From: Mycolicibacterium stellerae | GTDB lineage: Bacteria; Actinomycetota; Actinomycetes; Mycobacteriales; Mycobacteriaceae | Length of the DNA stretch: 64,000 bases | NCBI RefSeq assembly: GCF_003719305.1 | Contig: NZ_RARC01000008.1 | Location: 157,299-221,298, forward strand | Direction of reading: 5' to 3' | Shown: positions 18,518 through 28,127 of the stretch, piece after piece | How the letters are laid out: the number at the start of each line of letters is the position of its first letter | Position numbering within the stretch: position 1 is the stretch's first letter | Program-made: the position numbers and the translations under genes | The notes under the pieces: model-generated | Databases searched by the model: none | What the model was told of the DNA's origin: nothing | What the model saw: only the letters and a program-made list of their open reading frames with translations

Positions 18518-19471
18518 CGACTGCTAGGCCACAACGACAGCGAATAAGCCGTCGGGTCACATCCTGGCTAAGCGACCCCTTCGACAGGGGTGCGATACTG
18601 CCGCTTCCGATCACGGCCATGTACCGATGCCCGATGGCCCGCGGCTAGCGTGCAGTCGCCCGCCAGACGTCGGACCGCGTAATCATCGCGCCCTAAACAA
18701 TCATTCAGCCAGCAACAAACTCGAGCACACGCGCCATCGGCTGCGATCGGTAAGGTACCCGGTCCAGCGTTGTCGGCGCTGCCGTAGCTCATCTTTTTTT
18801 CGCCGTCGATGGACTCTCAGACAGACGGGTGAAGACGACAGCCGATCGCATCACACATGCCCGGTGGGCAGCAGCGTTGGGCCGGACCCGCAGGGTGGGA
18901 GAACCGACCCACCCGGCGCCAGGGTCGGTGCACCATGGCAGTAGTCATCGGTTTCCCTTTGCTTCTTGCGCCTGTCGTGGCCGGGCTCCCAAGGGCCCCA
19001 GGCTTCCCGCGTGTTGGAACCGGCCGCAGGGCTCGGCACGTCGTCCGCGGCGTTGTGTCTCGAATGTCCGTGCGAGAGTCGAATAGGATCCTGCCTCGAG
19101 TACCAACCCGAAAACCGGCGCGGAATGGCGATGCGGCGCCAGCCCGGCGTCGGCCGGTGTTTAACGGCGGCAGCGGCGCCTGGGCAGGCGCGGCGACACG
19201 CGGTGGCTGTTGTGGTCTCGACGACAACGACGTGTTTCGGCTGCAACCCGATGAAGCCCAGTTCATTAATTGCCGCAGTTACCGTGGTGATTTGCGTTAT
19301 AGGAGATATGACGCTTGGACGGTATCGCCGACAGCGGGCATCGTGGATCGGCGCGCCCCGTATGCACTCGCTCGCGAGGAGCCGGTGCTCCCAAAGCTGC
19401 GAGAGGCCGGCCTCCGCGTCCCGGTTGGCGTGCATCGCTGACCGCGTGCAGTCTGCACCGCGAGCACTGAC
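18518..19471. other. About 950 bp without a supportable gene
   Basis: Overlapping frames exist on both strands at 18851-19441 but none shows a recognisable domain or a ribosome site with consistent codon use. The stretch separates the start of LAL copy 2 from the MocR gene, so it should hold their promoters. It may contain decayed coding sequence that I cannot identify. Confidence 0.5.
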
Positions 19472-20884
19472 ATGGACGTAACGACAGGACCGGGTAGCTC
19501 GGTCGCTGGTTTGGATCTATTCCTGGATCGCGCTGGGGGCCGGGTGCGTAACAGTGTGATGGACGCCATTCGCGATGCGATCCGTTCGGGGCGGTTAGTG
19601 CCGGGGACCCGGTTGCCGTCAAGCCGCGCGTTGTCCGCCGACCTCGGTGTGGCGAGGAATACCGTGGCGCGTGCGTATGCCGAACTCATCGCCGAGGGCT
19701 GGTTGACGTCGCAGCATGGCTCAAGCACCGTGGTTTCCCCACGTACGGCCGAGGCGATCCGGTCCATCGCCGCACCGCCCAGGCGCCGGGCGGCGCGCCT
19801 GTTGGACCACGACTTGCGGCCCGGCCATCCTGACCTGTCGTCGTTTCCACGGGCGGCGTGGAGCCGTGCGGTCAAGCGCGCGTTGGACGCGGCACCATCT
19901 GAGGCTTTCGGCTACGCCGACCCGCATGGCCGGCCGGAGCTTCGTCTCGCCCTTGCCCAGTATCTGGCCCGCGCTCGGGGAGTTCGGGCCCGACCGTGCA
20001 ACATCGTTGTGTGCTGCGGGGCCGCTGAAGGACTGAGGCTCGTCGCCGGTGCTTTGACAGACGGCGGCGTCGCCGCCGTCGCCGTCGAGGCGTTTGGCCT
20101 GTCCACACAGTGGGCGTCGCTGACCAGAACGGGGTTACGTTGCCCGCCATTGACTGTGGACTCCGATGGTGCTGACGTCAGAGCACTGGAGAACATGGCA
20201 GACGTGGGGGGTGTGCTGCTCACGCCGTCGCACCAATTCCCGCTCGGTGTGTCGTTGCATTCCGACCGCCGCGCGGGGGTTATCGATTGGGCGCGACGAA
20301 CTGGTGGAGTGATCATCGAGGATGACTACGACGGAGAGTTTCGCTACGACCGCAGGCCCGTCGGCGCGCTGCACGGCGGCGATCCTGAACGCGTCATTTA
20401 TATGGGTACGGTGAGCAAGTCGCTGGCGCCGGGGCTTCGGCTCGGCTGGTTGGTATTGCCCGAACGACTCGTCGACGCGGTGGTCCGGCAGAAGGGTGAA
20501 ACCGAGGAGACCTCCGGCTTCGTCGAACAGTTGGCGATGGCCGAATTCATTGTGTCGGGTTCCTATGACCGACACATTCGCACCATGCGCGCCCAGTACC
20601 GGCGCCGTCGCGAGCAACTCGTCGTCGCCGTCGCCCGGTCATCACCGAAGAGCACGGTGGCTGGGATGCCTGCGGGCCTGCAGGTGGTGCTCGAGCTGGC
20701 CGGTGGCGACGAGAGCGCGCTGGTCCGTCAACTCGGGTGGCGACAACTTGGCGTCCAGGGACTTGACTTCTTTCGGCACCCGGAAGTCGACGACGAGCGC
20801 GACGGTTTGGTGATCGGCTTTGCAGCACCCGCACCGAGTGCATGGTCAGCAGCTTTGGATGCCTTGACTGGACTGCTGCCGTGA
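19472..20884 (+). CDS. MocR/PdxR-type GntR regulator with aminotransferase domain
   Basis: 470 aa. The N-terminal winged helix (about 20-90) reads VRNSVMDAIRDAIRSGRL, PGTRLPSSRALSADLGVARN, TVARAYAELIAEGWL. A fold-type I aminotransferase domain follows with the PLP lysine at 316 (YMGTVSKSLAPGLRLGW) and DDYDGEFRYDRRP. MocR proteins bind PLP or amino-compound ligands and often control pyridoxal or amino-acid genes. Here it heads the co-directional cluster of oxidoreductase, ligase, glycosyltransferase and TrpC genes and may regulate them. No ribosome site is evident before the ATG. Confidence 0.93.
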   Translation: MDVTTGPGSSVAGLDLFLDRAGGRVRNSVMDAIRDAIRSGRLVPGTRLPSSRALSADLGVARNTVARAYAELIAEGWLTSQHGSSTVVSPRTAEAIRSIAAPPRRRAARLLDHDLRPGHPDLSSFPRAAWSRAVKRALDAAPSEAFGYADPHGRPELRLALAQYLARARGVRARPCNIVVCCGAAEGLRLVAGALTDGGVAAVAVEAFGLSTQWASLTRTGLRCPPLTVDSDGADVRALENMADVGGVLLTPSHQFPLGVSLHSDRRAGVIDWARRTGGVIIEDDYDGEFRYDRRPVGALHGGDPERVIYMGTVSKSLAPGLRLGWLVLPERLVDAVVRQKGETEETSGFVEQLAMAEFIVSGSYDRHIRTMRAQYRRRREQLVVAVARSSPKSTVAGMPAGLQVVLELAGGDESALVRQLGWRQLGVQGLDFFRHPEVDDERDGLVIGFAAPAPSAWSAALDALTGLLP

Positions 20885-21122
20885 CACTCGGATCAAGTGG
20901 CCCCGTATCGCGGCGGCTAAGTGGCCCACGTTGAGCGCGATGCCGTACTTAGCGTGGAAAGCGTGATAGTCGCAGGCAACGCCAGGATCACCGAACCCGC
21001 TTTCTTGCGGTCTGCGTCTGCGCTGCCGGAGTGGACATGATCACGATGCTCGACCCGCAAGAGACGGCGCCGCGCGATTCCTTGCGTCGTCCAAGTGCTC
21101 GGGGACTCGTGTGATGAAGAGG

Positions 21123-22054
21123 ATGCAAGCGATCATCGCGCGTGAGCGCGCTGCCGGTATTGGCGGCCTCGCGCTAGCGCAGGTGCCCTACCCCCACGCT
21201 GCCGAGAACGATGTCATTGTCAGGGTGTGTGCGGCGGGCTTCACCCCCGGCGAACTTGACTGGCCAGGCAGTTGGACCGATCGGGCTGGGCGTGACCGTA
21301 CGCCGACCATTCCCGGCCACGGGGCATCCGGGGTGGTCACCGAGTTGGGTTATGGGACCACGGGACTGTATGTCGGCCAACGAGTCTTCGGGATTACCGA
21401 CTGGTGCCGCAACGGCACGCTGGCCGAATTCGTGGCGGTGGAAGCACGCAACCTTGCGCCGCTGGAGCCCGGAGTTGATCCCATTCTGGCCGCTGCCCTG
21501 CCGATCTCTGGCCTGACCGCATGGCAGGGGCTCTTCGTTCACGGACGACTCGCGGCGGCCAGACGATTATCATCCACGACGCCGCCGGAGCCGTTGGCTC
21601 GGTCGCTGTGCAATTGGCCCGTGAGGCGGGGGCTCGGGTGATCGGTACCGGCCGCGCGGCCCACCGCCAGACCGTGCTCGATGTGGGCGCCCATTACTTC
21701 GTGGACCTGCACCACAACCGGCTAGAGGACATCGGCGAAGTCGACATGGTGTTCGACGTGATCGGCGGTCAAACCCTCCATCGCTCGGCGACGTTGGTCC
21801 GTTCGGGCGGTGCGCTCGTCAGCATCACTGAACCAACGCCGGTTCCTACCGGAATCGCACGGGTCATATTTTTCGTCGTCGAACCCGATGGAATGGAGCT
21901 TGTGGCGCTGGAGCGCCGGCTTCGAGATGGGCGGCTGAGGCCACGCGTCGGAGCGATCTATTCCCTCGAAGATGCTCTTGCAGCATTCGACCCGACCCGC
22001 CACAGTCGCGGCAAGACGATCATCCGCGTCATCGACGATGGGGATGGCGAGTGA
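21123..22054 (+). pseudogene. Zinc-free MDR/quinone-type oxidoreductase, frameshifted
   Basis: The N-terminal part (MQAIIARERAAGIGGLALAQ through ISGLTAWQGLFVHGRLA) and the C-terminal part (GGQTIIIHDAAGAVGSVAVQ to the end) lie in different frames. Joining them near 21557 needs one extra base in GCGGCGGCC. The intact paralogue at 28124-29062 reads straight through (LFVHAGLATGQTVLVHGAAGGVGS), proving the shift. Two further start codons lie just upstream, but the MQAI start matches the paralogue. The 3' end overlaps the ligase start by GTGA. It is either a genuine lesion or a one-base sequencing error. Confidence 0.85.
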
Positions 22055-23739
22055 CCGAAATCATTGCGGGAGGTTCTATTTCGACTCTATCCGACCTGAC
22101 GATTCGCCCTCCTTGGGTGGCGGCGCTTCGGTACCGTGCCGCCGGCGTTTGGCGCGACTCGGGTCAGATAAGTGATCTGCGACGATGGCGGGACCAAACA
22201 CCGCAGGCGACAGCCATTCGGGCGTACCAGGCTGATGGCGAGGCAAGGCTCATCACATACGCCGAGTTGGCTGGTCGGGTCGAGCGATACGCTGGCGCGC
22301 TCTATGAGCTGGGTGTACGGCCGGGACGGGTGGTTGCTTGTCAGCTGCCGAACTGGTGGCAGGCACACGCCTTCGTGCTGGCGGCTACTCGGCTGCAGGC
22401 GGTTGTGGCGCCGATAATGACCACCATACGGCCGCGAGAGCTGCAGCGGGTGTTGCATCGCGTCGGAGCTTGTGTGTGCGCCACCGCCGACGAATGGGCG
22501 GGATTCGATCATGCTGCGGCCTTGAAGGACATTGCTTCGGCGCTGCCCGAACTGCAACACCGTGTGGTGATCGGGGACGCGGCCGCCGGGGACGTCGATT
22601 TCCGATCGTTCTTCGACGAGACACCTTGGGAGGACCGCCATCCGGTGGCGCTGGACGACGCGATCGAAGACCCCGACCGCGTTGCGATGATCCTGTTTAC
22701 CTCCGGTACCTCGGGTGAGCCGAAGGGCGCGCTGCATACCCAGAACACGTTGTACGCCTCCGCATCGAGCGTTATTCAGGTAGACGACTTCGGACGCGCG
22801 GACGTGCGGTTCACCCCGCACGCGCTGATGCACACCGTTGGGCAAGATGCGGCCCGATCAGCCTTGATTGCCGGCGCATCCGTCGTATTGCTCGACGCTT
22901 GGTCCGGTCGGCGAGGCTTGCAGGTCCTGGCCGACAGCGCAACCACCGGATTGGTGGCCGCTCCTAGCTTCGTCTACGACATGCTTGCGGTGACCGACGG
23001 AAAGCCCACCCAGTTGCCAGCGCTGCGCACGGTTCGCTGCGTGGGCACGACCATCCCTAAACCGCTCGTCGCAGCGGTACCGGACACCTTCGGCGTGCTT
23101 CTGCAGAGTGGATGGGGCTCAACGGAAATCGGCACCGGAACCGTGACCCGCCGCGATGATCCGCCGAACTGGGCCGCCTACAGCGACGGCCGTCCCATCA
23201 GAGGCATGGAGCTCGACCTTCGCTCAGGCGCGGATATCACCGTTGAACGGCCCGGGCGTGTGTTCGCTCGTGGTAGTGCGGTCTGTATAGCCACCGTCGG
23301 CCGTGACGCCGGGGTCGTGAAAATCACCGCCGAGCAGGACGACGGCTGGTTTGACACCGGTGACCTCGCCGTTCCGGACAGGCGCGGCGGGATCCGGCTG
23401 ATGGGCCGCGTCGGCGACCGAATTGGTGGAGTATTCATGGTTCCCGCGCACGATGTCGAGTCCGAGCTTCTGAGGAGCCCCCGCATCAAGGACGTCGCGC
23501 TGGTCGGCTATCCAGGTGAACAGGGCGGCGAGTTGGTATGCGCCGTGCTGGTCGCCGCCACCACACCGCCGATCAGTTTGGATGAGTTGCGCCAGTACCT
23601 CACTGACGAGGGTATGACCGAGTGGTACCTGCCCACACGACTGGAATACGTGGAAGCGTTGCCGCGCAATGGTAATGGGAAGGTCAGCAAGGAACTACTT
23701 CGGCGTTGGCTGGTCGGTCAAGCCTCCCTTTCCGATTGA
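22051..23739 (+). CDS. AMP-dependent acyl-CoA synthetase/ligase
   Basis: 562 aa from a GTG overlapping the upstream stop (GTGA), hence translationally coupled. The adenylation P-loop is TSGTSGEPKG at 217-226; further motifs are GWGSTEIGTGT, DGWFDTGDLAVPD and the terminal NGNGKVSKELL with the acyl-adenylation lysine. The family activates a carboxylic acid with ATP and transfers it to CoA; overall look is closest to cyclohexanecarboxylate/medium-chain CoA ligases. The motif usually written KDxIxRGGxN is altered here (RVGDRIGGVFMVP), which may affect hinge residues. Substrate unknown; neighbours suggest a role in making or degrading a glycosylated small molecule. Confidence 0.9.
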   Translation: MTEIIAGGSISTLSDLTIRPPWVAALRYRAAGVWRDSGQISDLRRWRDQTPQATAIRAYQADGEARLITYAELAGRVERYAGALYELGVRPGRVVACQLPNWWQAHAFVLAATRLQAVVAPIMTTIRPRELQRVLHRVGACVCATADEWAGFDHAAALKDIASALPELQHRVVIGDAAAGDVDFRSFFDETPWEDRHPVALDDAIEDPDRVAMILFTSGTSGEPKGALHTQNTLYASASSVIQVDDFGRADVRFTPHALMHTVGQDAARSALIAGASVVLLDAWSGRRGLQVLADSATTGLVAAPSFVYDMLAVTDGKPTQLPALRTVRCVGTTIPKPLVAAVPDTFGVLLQSGWGSTEIGTGTVTRRDDPPNWAAYSDGRPIRGMELDLRSGADITVERPGRVFARGSAVCIATVGRDAGVVKITAEQDDGWFDTGDLAVPDRRGGIRLMGRVGDRIGGVFMVPAHDVESELLRSPRIKDVALVGYPGEQGGELVCAVLVAATTPPISLDELRQYLTDEGMTEWYLPTRLEYVEALPRNGNGKVSKELLRRWLVGQASLSD

Positions 23740-23803
23740 TGAACTGCTCACAGAAGAGCCGTTCTGCAGGGCGAGACATAGTGTGAAAGTGACTGTGAGC
23801 GAG

Positions 23804-24640
23804 ATGAATCGAGTTGACGGGTTAGCTATTGCTCGCCCGTCCTCTGAGCGGCCGCACCGGTCAGTGGGGACTTCGCCGGGACTCATCGCCGTGCTGGCGG
23901 CACTCACCCCGATCGCTCCGTTCTCGATCGACATGTACTTGTCCGCATTTCCTCAGATGGCGCGCGACTTGTTCGCTCCGGCGATTGAAATCCTGGTATG
24001 TCTGCGGTTCGTACAGGGCTTCACGGGTGCGGCGGGCGTCGTCATCGCCCGTGCTGTAATCGCCGACCGTGCCCGGGGACACGTTGCTGCGCAGCTCTTT
24101 TCAACGATGAAATTCACCTCATTGCTCGCGCCGCTAGCGGCGCCGGTGCTCGGCGGTGTGATCGTTACCGCCGTGGGGTGGCGTGCTGTGTTTGTAGCGC
24201 TGGCTGTGATGAACCTTATGTCTCTTCTGGGCGTGGTTCTCCTCGTCGACGAATCGCTGCCCAAACGCCGTCGCCGGCCCAGCGGGCTAAAGGCATTGGT
24301 CGCCAACGCGTGCAGTGTGCTGGGCAATCGCCACTACGTCGGGTACACCGCCACCACCGCGTTCATCGCGGCGGCAATGTTCGCCTACGCGTCTGCATCA
24401 CCTTTCGTGTTGCGGAAGATCATTGCTTTATCGCCGGCCGCATATTCCTACACATTCGCCTCGTTTTCTCTTGCGATTGCCGCAGGAGTGCCGTCGCACG
24501 CCTCACCATCAAGAGCGTTGCACCGTGTCGGGTGTTGGCGGCGGAGTCATGGCGCTAGTGATGATTAGTGCACTCATCCTGTTGACGGTCACGATAGGCG
24601 GAGTACGCCCTGGCCAACTATTGCCCTTTTGGGCTTCTTC
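23804..24640 (+). pseudogene. Bcr/CflA-type MFS drug exporter, internally deleted and frameshifted
   Basis: Begins normally (MNRVDGLAIAR, then LIAVLAALTPIAPFSIDMYLSAFPQ) but jumps from MARDL straight to FAPAIEILVCLRFVQGFTGA, losing roughly two membrane helices including the usual conserved loop between them. It continues through VVIARAVIADRARG and several helices to YSYTFASFSLAIAAG, where the frame breaks. A further piece (GGGVMALVMISALILLTVTIGG) lies in another frame at about 24535-24600. The last helices are absent. It cannot make a normal 12-helix transporter and is the probable former exporter of the cluster. Confidence 0.8.
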
Positions 24641-24689
24641 ACGGCGGCGATTGTCCGATGTTCCGCTTGGTCCAATGAAAGGCCACAAT

Positions 24690-25937
24690 ATGGCGAAAAT
24701 ACTCGCGTACCAGACCCCGGCGATGGGTCATTTCTTTCCGATCAGCGTGCTGCTCACGGAGCTGCGTAACCGGGGGCACGACATCGCGTTACGTACCCTC
24801 GCCGACGGAGTCGAGGCCGGCCTCAGCATGGGATTCGACACTGCACCAGTCGATCCCCGGATCGAGGCTATGCCCTTGGACGACGGGGGCGCCTCGAATC
24901 CGCAGGAGGCGTTGTTGCGAGTAGGAGATCTGTTCGCGCGGCGTGCGGAATATGAAGTCCCCGATCTGACCAAGGCGATCGACGACGCTCGCCCAGACGT
25001 GCTGATCGTCGACCCGAATTGCTGGGGTGCATACGCGGTGGCCGAAGCGAGCGGGTTGCCTTGGGCGTCGTTCTGGGCCTTCTTGCCATATCTGCGATCA
25101 CAGGGAGTGCCGCCGTGGGGGCCGGGGCTGCGGCCGTGGCCGGGCCCGGTCGGTCGGCTGCGAGACGCGCTGCTTCGACGGAAGTTCACGGCGATTGACT
25201 CGTGGGTCGGCCCGCTCAACATCATCCGCGCCCGGCTCGGTGTCTCGCCGCTCACCTCGATTGACGACTATGCACGTCGTCCACCGTTGGTTCTCGTTGC
25301 CACAGCCCAACCGTTTGACTACCCACATCCGGACTGGGATGACTCCATCCAGTTCATCGGCGCCTGCTCCTATGACTCGGCGCCTTCGACCGCGCCGGAA
25401 TGGTTGGCGCAAATCGACCGACCGATTGTCCTGGCATCGACGTCCTCAGAGGACCAGGGGGATGGCGAGCTGGCACGCGTAGCGCTCGCCGCACTGGCGG
25501 ACCAGCCCGTCCACGTCGTAGCTACATTCCCAGCTGGAGTGCCGGCGGACATCGCGGCACCGGCCAACGCCACGGTGTGCGAGTTCGTGCCGCACAGCCT
25601 GGTGCTGGACCGCGCGGTATGCGCGATCACCCACGGTGGAATGGGCGTCACCCAAAAGGCGCTGGCGCGAGGCGTACCGGCGTGCGTTGTGCCCTACGGA
25701 CGCGATCAGTTCGAAGTCGCCCGACGCGTGGAAATGGCGAAATGCGGCACTTGGCTGCTGCCCAAGAACCTCACCGCTGCCCGGTTGCGCGACAAGGTTA
25801 TTCAGGCCATGGCGATGACCGAGGGTGCCCGCCGCGTCGCGGCCGGATATGTCGCGACGGGTGGTGCGGCCCATGGCGCCGACCTGATCGAACAACGGCT
25901 GCTCGCCTCACCACAACTCCGATCGCGTCCCGCATAA
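24690..25937 (+). CDS. GT1-family glycosyltransferase (UGT/MGT type)
   Basis: 415 aa from MAKILAYQTPAMGHFFP; GAAAGG lies 8 nt before the ATG. The open frame extends upstream over the dead transporter and is ignored there. N-terminal acceptor domain with the family's GHFFP start; C-terminal donor signature around 303-345 contains HGGMGVTQKAL (His315) and VVPYGRDQFEVARRV. GT1 enzymes move a sugar from a nucleotide sugar to a small lipophilic acceptor such as a macrolide, flavonoid or sterol. Residues around the donor site look intact, so activity is likely even though neighbouring genes are damaged. Confidence 0.92.
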   Translation: MAKILAYQTPAMGHFFPISVLLTELRNRGHDIALRTLADGVEAGLSMGFDTAPVDPRIEAMPLDDGGASNPQEALLRVGDLFARRAEYEVPDLTKAIDDARPDVLIVDPNCWGAYAVAEASGLPWASFWAFLPYLRSQGVPPWGPGLRPWPGPVGRLRDALLRRKFTAIDSWVGPLNIIRARLGVSPLTSIDDYARRPPLVLVATAQPFDYPHPDWDDSIQFIGACSYDSAPSTAPEWLAQIDRPIVLASTSSEDQGDGELARVALAALADQPVHVVATFPAGVPADIAAPANATVCEFVPHSLVLDRAVCAITHGGMGVTQKALARGVPACVVPYGRDQFEVARRVEMAKCGTWLLPKNLTAARLRDKVIQAMAMTEGARRVAAGYVATGGAAHGADLIEQRLLASPQLRSRPA

Positions 25938-25983
25938 ACGTCAGGGGTTGTCGAGTCCAATCTCAACTCTCAGAAAGGGTGTC

Positions 25984-26166
25984 ATGACTCTTCCCTCACA
26001 GTTCATCGTCCCGGGCGCCTGGCGCAAGCTAGAGCACTTTCGCCGACTCATCGACGAACTGCGGGATCTCGATTTGCACACCGTCACGATGACAAGCAGC
26101 GGCAATGACCCCGCTCTACGGGACATGTATGCCGACGCAGACATGATCGCGCAAGCGCGTCTGTAA
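25984..26166 (+). CDS. Truncated alpha/beta-hydrolase-like small protein
   Basis: 60 aa with AAAGGGTGTC before the ATG. MTLPSQFIVPGAWRKLEHFR resembles the first strand and oxyanion loop of serine hydrolases of the salicylate-esterase type, and LRDMYADADMIAQA resembles the following helix, but the nucleophile elbow and everything after it are missing. Either a real small protein or the stump of a deleted hydrolase. Confidence 0.45.
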   Translation: MTLPSQFIVPGAWRKLEHFRRLIDELRDLDLHTVTMTSSGNDPALRDMYADADMIAQARL

Positions 26167-26435
26167 ATGCTTGGTGCACAGGACCGCCCGCGACGACAGT
26201 CTCGATCGGTCAACAGATGGCAGAGAGGAAGAAGTCCAACAGGCTGACCCGGTCCACGAACACCCGCTGCTGGGAAGTGTTCGCAGGAAAGCTTGATCTC
26301 GTGACGCGCGAGGACGCCGAGCGGTTTCTAGTGGCGACGGCCATGTGGACCGCGTTGTTAACCAGAGGGGGTATCAGCGGTCGTGGAAGGGGTCCGGACC
26401 GAGGTACACCGAAACATACGTCGGAGGGAATGAAC

Positions 26436-27221
26436 ATGAACGTTCTTGACCAAATCGTCGCGGGTGTTGTCGAAGACCTCACACAACGGATGAGTGAGAC
26501 GCCCCTGTCACTGCTGCGGTCCAGGGTTGTTGACATGCCGCCTGCGCTCGACCCAATGCCGGCTTTTCGGGAACCTGGCGTGGCGATAATCGCGGAGGTC
26601 AAGCGCAAGAGCCCGAGCAAAGGTGAGCTTGCAGACATTTCAGATCCAGCCGCTCTGGCTGGCCAATATGCGGGGGGCGGCGCTTCCGCGATCAGTGTGC
26701 TGACCGAACGCCGCCACTTCGGAGGATCCCTCGCCGACCTGGACGCCGTACGTAATCACGTCGACATTGCGGTGCTGCGCAAGGACTTCATCGTCGACCC
26801 GTATCAACTGTGGGAAGCCCGCGCCCATGGTGCCGACATCGCGCTGCTCATGGTCGTGTCGCTCAGTGACAGCCAGTTGGCCGACATGTTGGGACTGTGC
26901 GACGAGCTCGGATTGACGGCGCTTGTCGAGTCACATACGGCCGAGGAAATCGGCCGTGCAGTCGATGCCGGAGCGAAGCTCCTGGGGATCAACGCTAGAG
27001 ACCTGACGACCTTGAACGTAGACCGCTCGGTATTCGCCGAGCTCGTAGCTTTCGTCCCCGAAGGATCTGTACGCGTAGCAGAGTCGGGCGTGGCGAGCCC
27101 GAAAGATGTCGCGCAATACCACCACTGGGGTGCCGACGTGGTTCTCATCGGTGAGGCACTGGTGCGTTCTGGAGACCCACGCACCGCCATCCGCCGTTTC
27201 ATCGAGGCCGCCAATGTCTAA
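26436..27221 (+). CDS. trpC: Indole-3-glycerol-phosphate synthase
   Basis: 261 aa. The second ATG of ATGAACATG is chosen because GGAGGG lies 7 nt before it. TIM-barrel with the conserved IAEVKRKSPSKG (about 52-63), VLRKDFIVDPYQLWEARAHG, LVESHTAEE, GINARDLTTL and VLIGEALVRSGDP. It converts carboxyphenylamino-deoxyribulose phosphate to indole-3-glycerol phosphate in tryptophan synthesis. No other trp gene is near, so this is probably a second copy; stand-alone IGPS genes occur in specialised-metabolite loci. The same frame stays open for 73 codons upstream to 26217, which I treat as leader or remnant. All catalytic segments appear intact. Confidence 0.93.
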   Translation: MNVLDQIVAGVVEDLTQRMSETPLSLLRSRVVDMPPALDPMPAFREPGVAIIAEVKRKSPSKGELADISDPAALAGQYAGGGASAISVLTERRHFGGSLADLDAVRNHVDIAVLRKDFIVDPYQLWEARAHGADIALLMVVSLSDSQLADMLGLCDELGLTALVESHTAEEIGRAVDAGAKLLGINARDLTTLNVDRSVFAELVAFVPEGSVRVAESGVASPKDVAQYHHWGADVVLIGEALVRSGDPRTAIRRFIEAANV

Positions 27222-27292
27222 CCCACGCCGAGCAATCCCCCGCCGCAGGGGCGGCACTCGGCTCGCCTCGATGAAAACAGGGGACTTGCCGA

Positions 27293-27650
27293 ATGCGAAT
27301 GCTGAGCCAAGAACGGCGTCTCCTCGACGCACGCAAGCCACTTCACATCGCCCACGACATGTTCGACGGGATGGGGGATGGCGGGGTTCGCCCAGCGGGC
27401 ACGACGTGCGCTCGTGACCACGGGGGAGAACGCGCAGCACAGCGCGGCAGCGGACAGCGTCCCAGGGCTGACGCCGCAGGAAGTGCGGGTGGCGAGGCTG
27501 GCCGTCGAAGGGTTGACGAACGCGGAGATCGGAGCGCGACTGTTCATCAGCGCCAAGACGGTCCAGTACCACTTGGGCAAGGTGTTCAGCAAGCTTGGCA
27601 TCAAATCTCGCAATCAGCTCCAAGATGCAGCGGCGCGGAGATACCTCTAG
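27293..27650 (+). pseudogene. C-terminal remnant of a third related LAL/LuxR regulator
   Basis: Text QERRLLDARKPLHIAHDMFDGMG continues in another frame as MAGFAQRARRALVTTGENAQ and the HTH LTPQEVRVARLAVEGLTNAE, SAKTVQYHLGKVFSKLGIKSRNQL. Both parts align with the end of LAL copies 1 and 2. The shift is in a run of five G near 27373. The ATPase and repeat domains are gone. The last 90 codons are open and could still be expressed as an isolated DNA-binding domain. Confidence 0.83.
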
Positions 27651-27677
27651 CGTTCGACCCCGCGACGGCTACGCAGA

Positions 27678-28127
27678 TCACCCGTGCTGATCGTCGACCT
27701 TGAGGGGGTCTGCAGTGGTGGCGATGAAGACGACCAGCAGTTTCGCCGGGTCGGTCGGGCTGACGTTTTCGGTGGCCAGGTGGTGGGCGCCTGGCGGTTC
27801 GGACCAGTTCTCTCCTTGGTGGTAAACACGGGCAGGTTCGCCTTCGAGCTGGCTGCTTACGGTGCCCTCGAGCACGTACGCGTACACGAACGCGTCGCCG
27901 TGGCGGTGAGGGACTGCACGTGCGTCCGGCGGGAAGGTCACGATCGCCGAGGTGAACGTCTTGTCGGGCACGTTGGGGAGTTCCTGTTGGAAAAGGGGCG
28001 CCATGGTCTCAGACGGGTGTTCCGGTGGGGCGGCGTCGGCCCGGGTTTCCGTCCCAGGAGTACAACCCGCGACCACGGCGGCGACTGCGGTGGTCAGGAG
28101 GACGTTGGCGATGGCGGCTCGACTCAT
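27678..28127 (-). CDS. Cupin-domain lipoprotein
   Basis: 149 aa. Lipoprotein signal: hydrophobic LLTTAVAAVVAGC with the lipidated Cys at 22. The cupin barrel has HRHGDAFVYAYVLEGTVSSQ and GAHHLATEN, giving the His/Glu metal ligands of the family. It is the last gene of a four-gene minus-strand operon and overlaps the preceding stop by ATGA. Probably an outer-face metal-binding protein or dioxygenase-like enzyme; substrate unknown. Confidence 0.88.
   Translation of the reverse strand: MSRAAIANVLLTTAVAAVVAGCTPGTETRADAAPPEHPSETMAPLFQQELPNVPDKTFTSAIVTFPPDARAVPHRHGDAFVYAYVLEGTVSSQLEGEPARVYHQGENWSEPPGAHHLATENVSPTDPAKLLVVFIATTADPLKVDDQHG

Noticed and set aside
18851..19441. Overlapping 194-codon frames on both strands
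   Set aside because: No recognisable domain, no ribosome site, and the two strands mirror each other; left as unassigned sequence.
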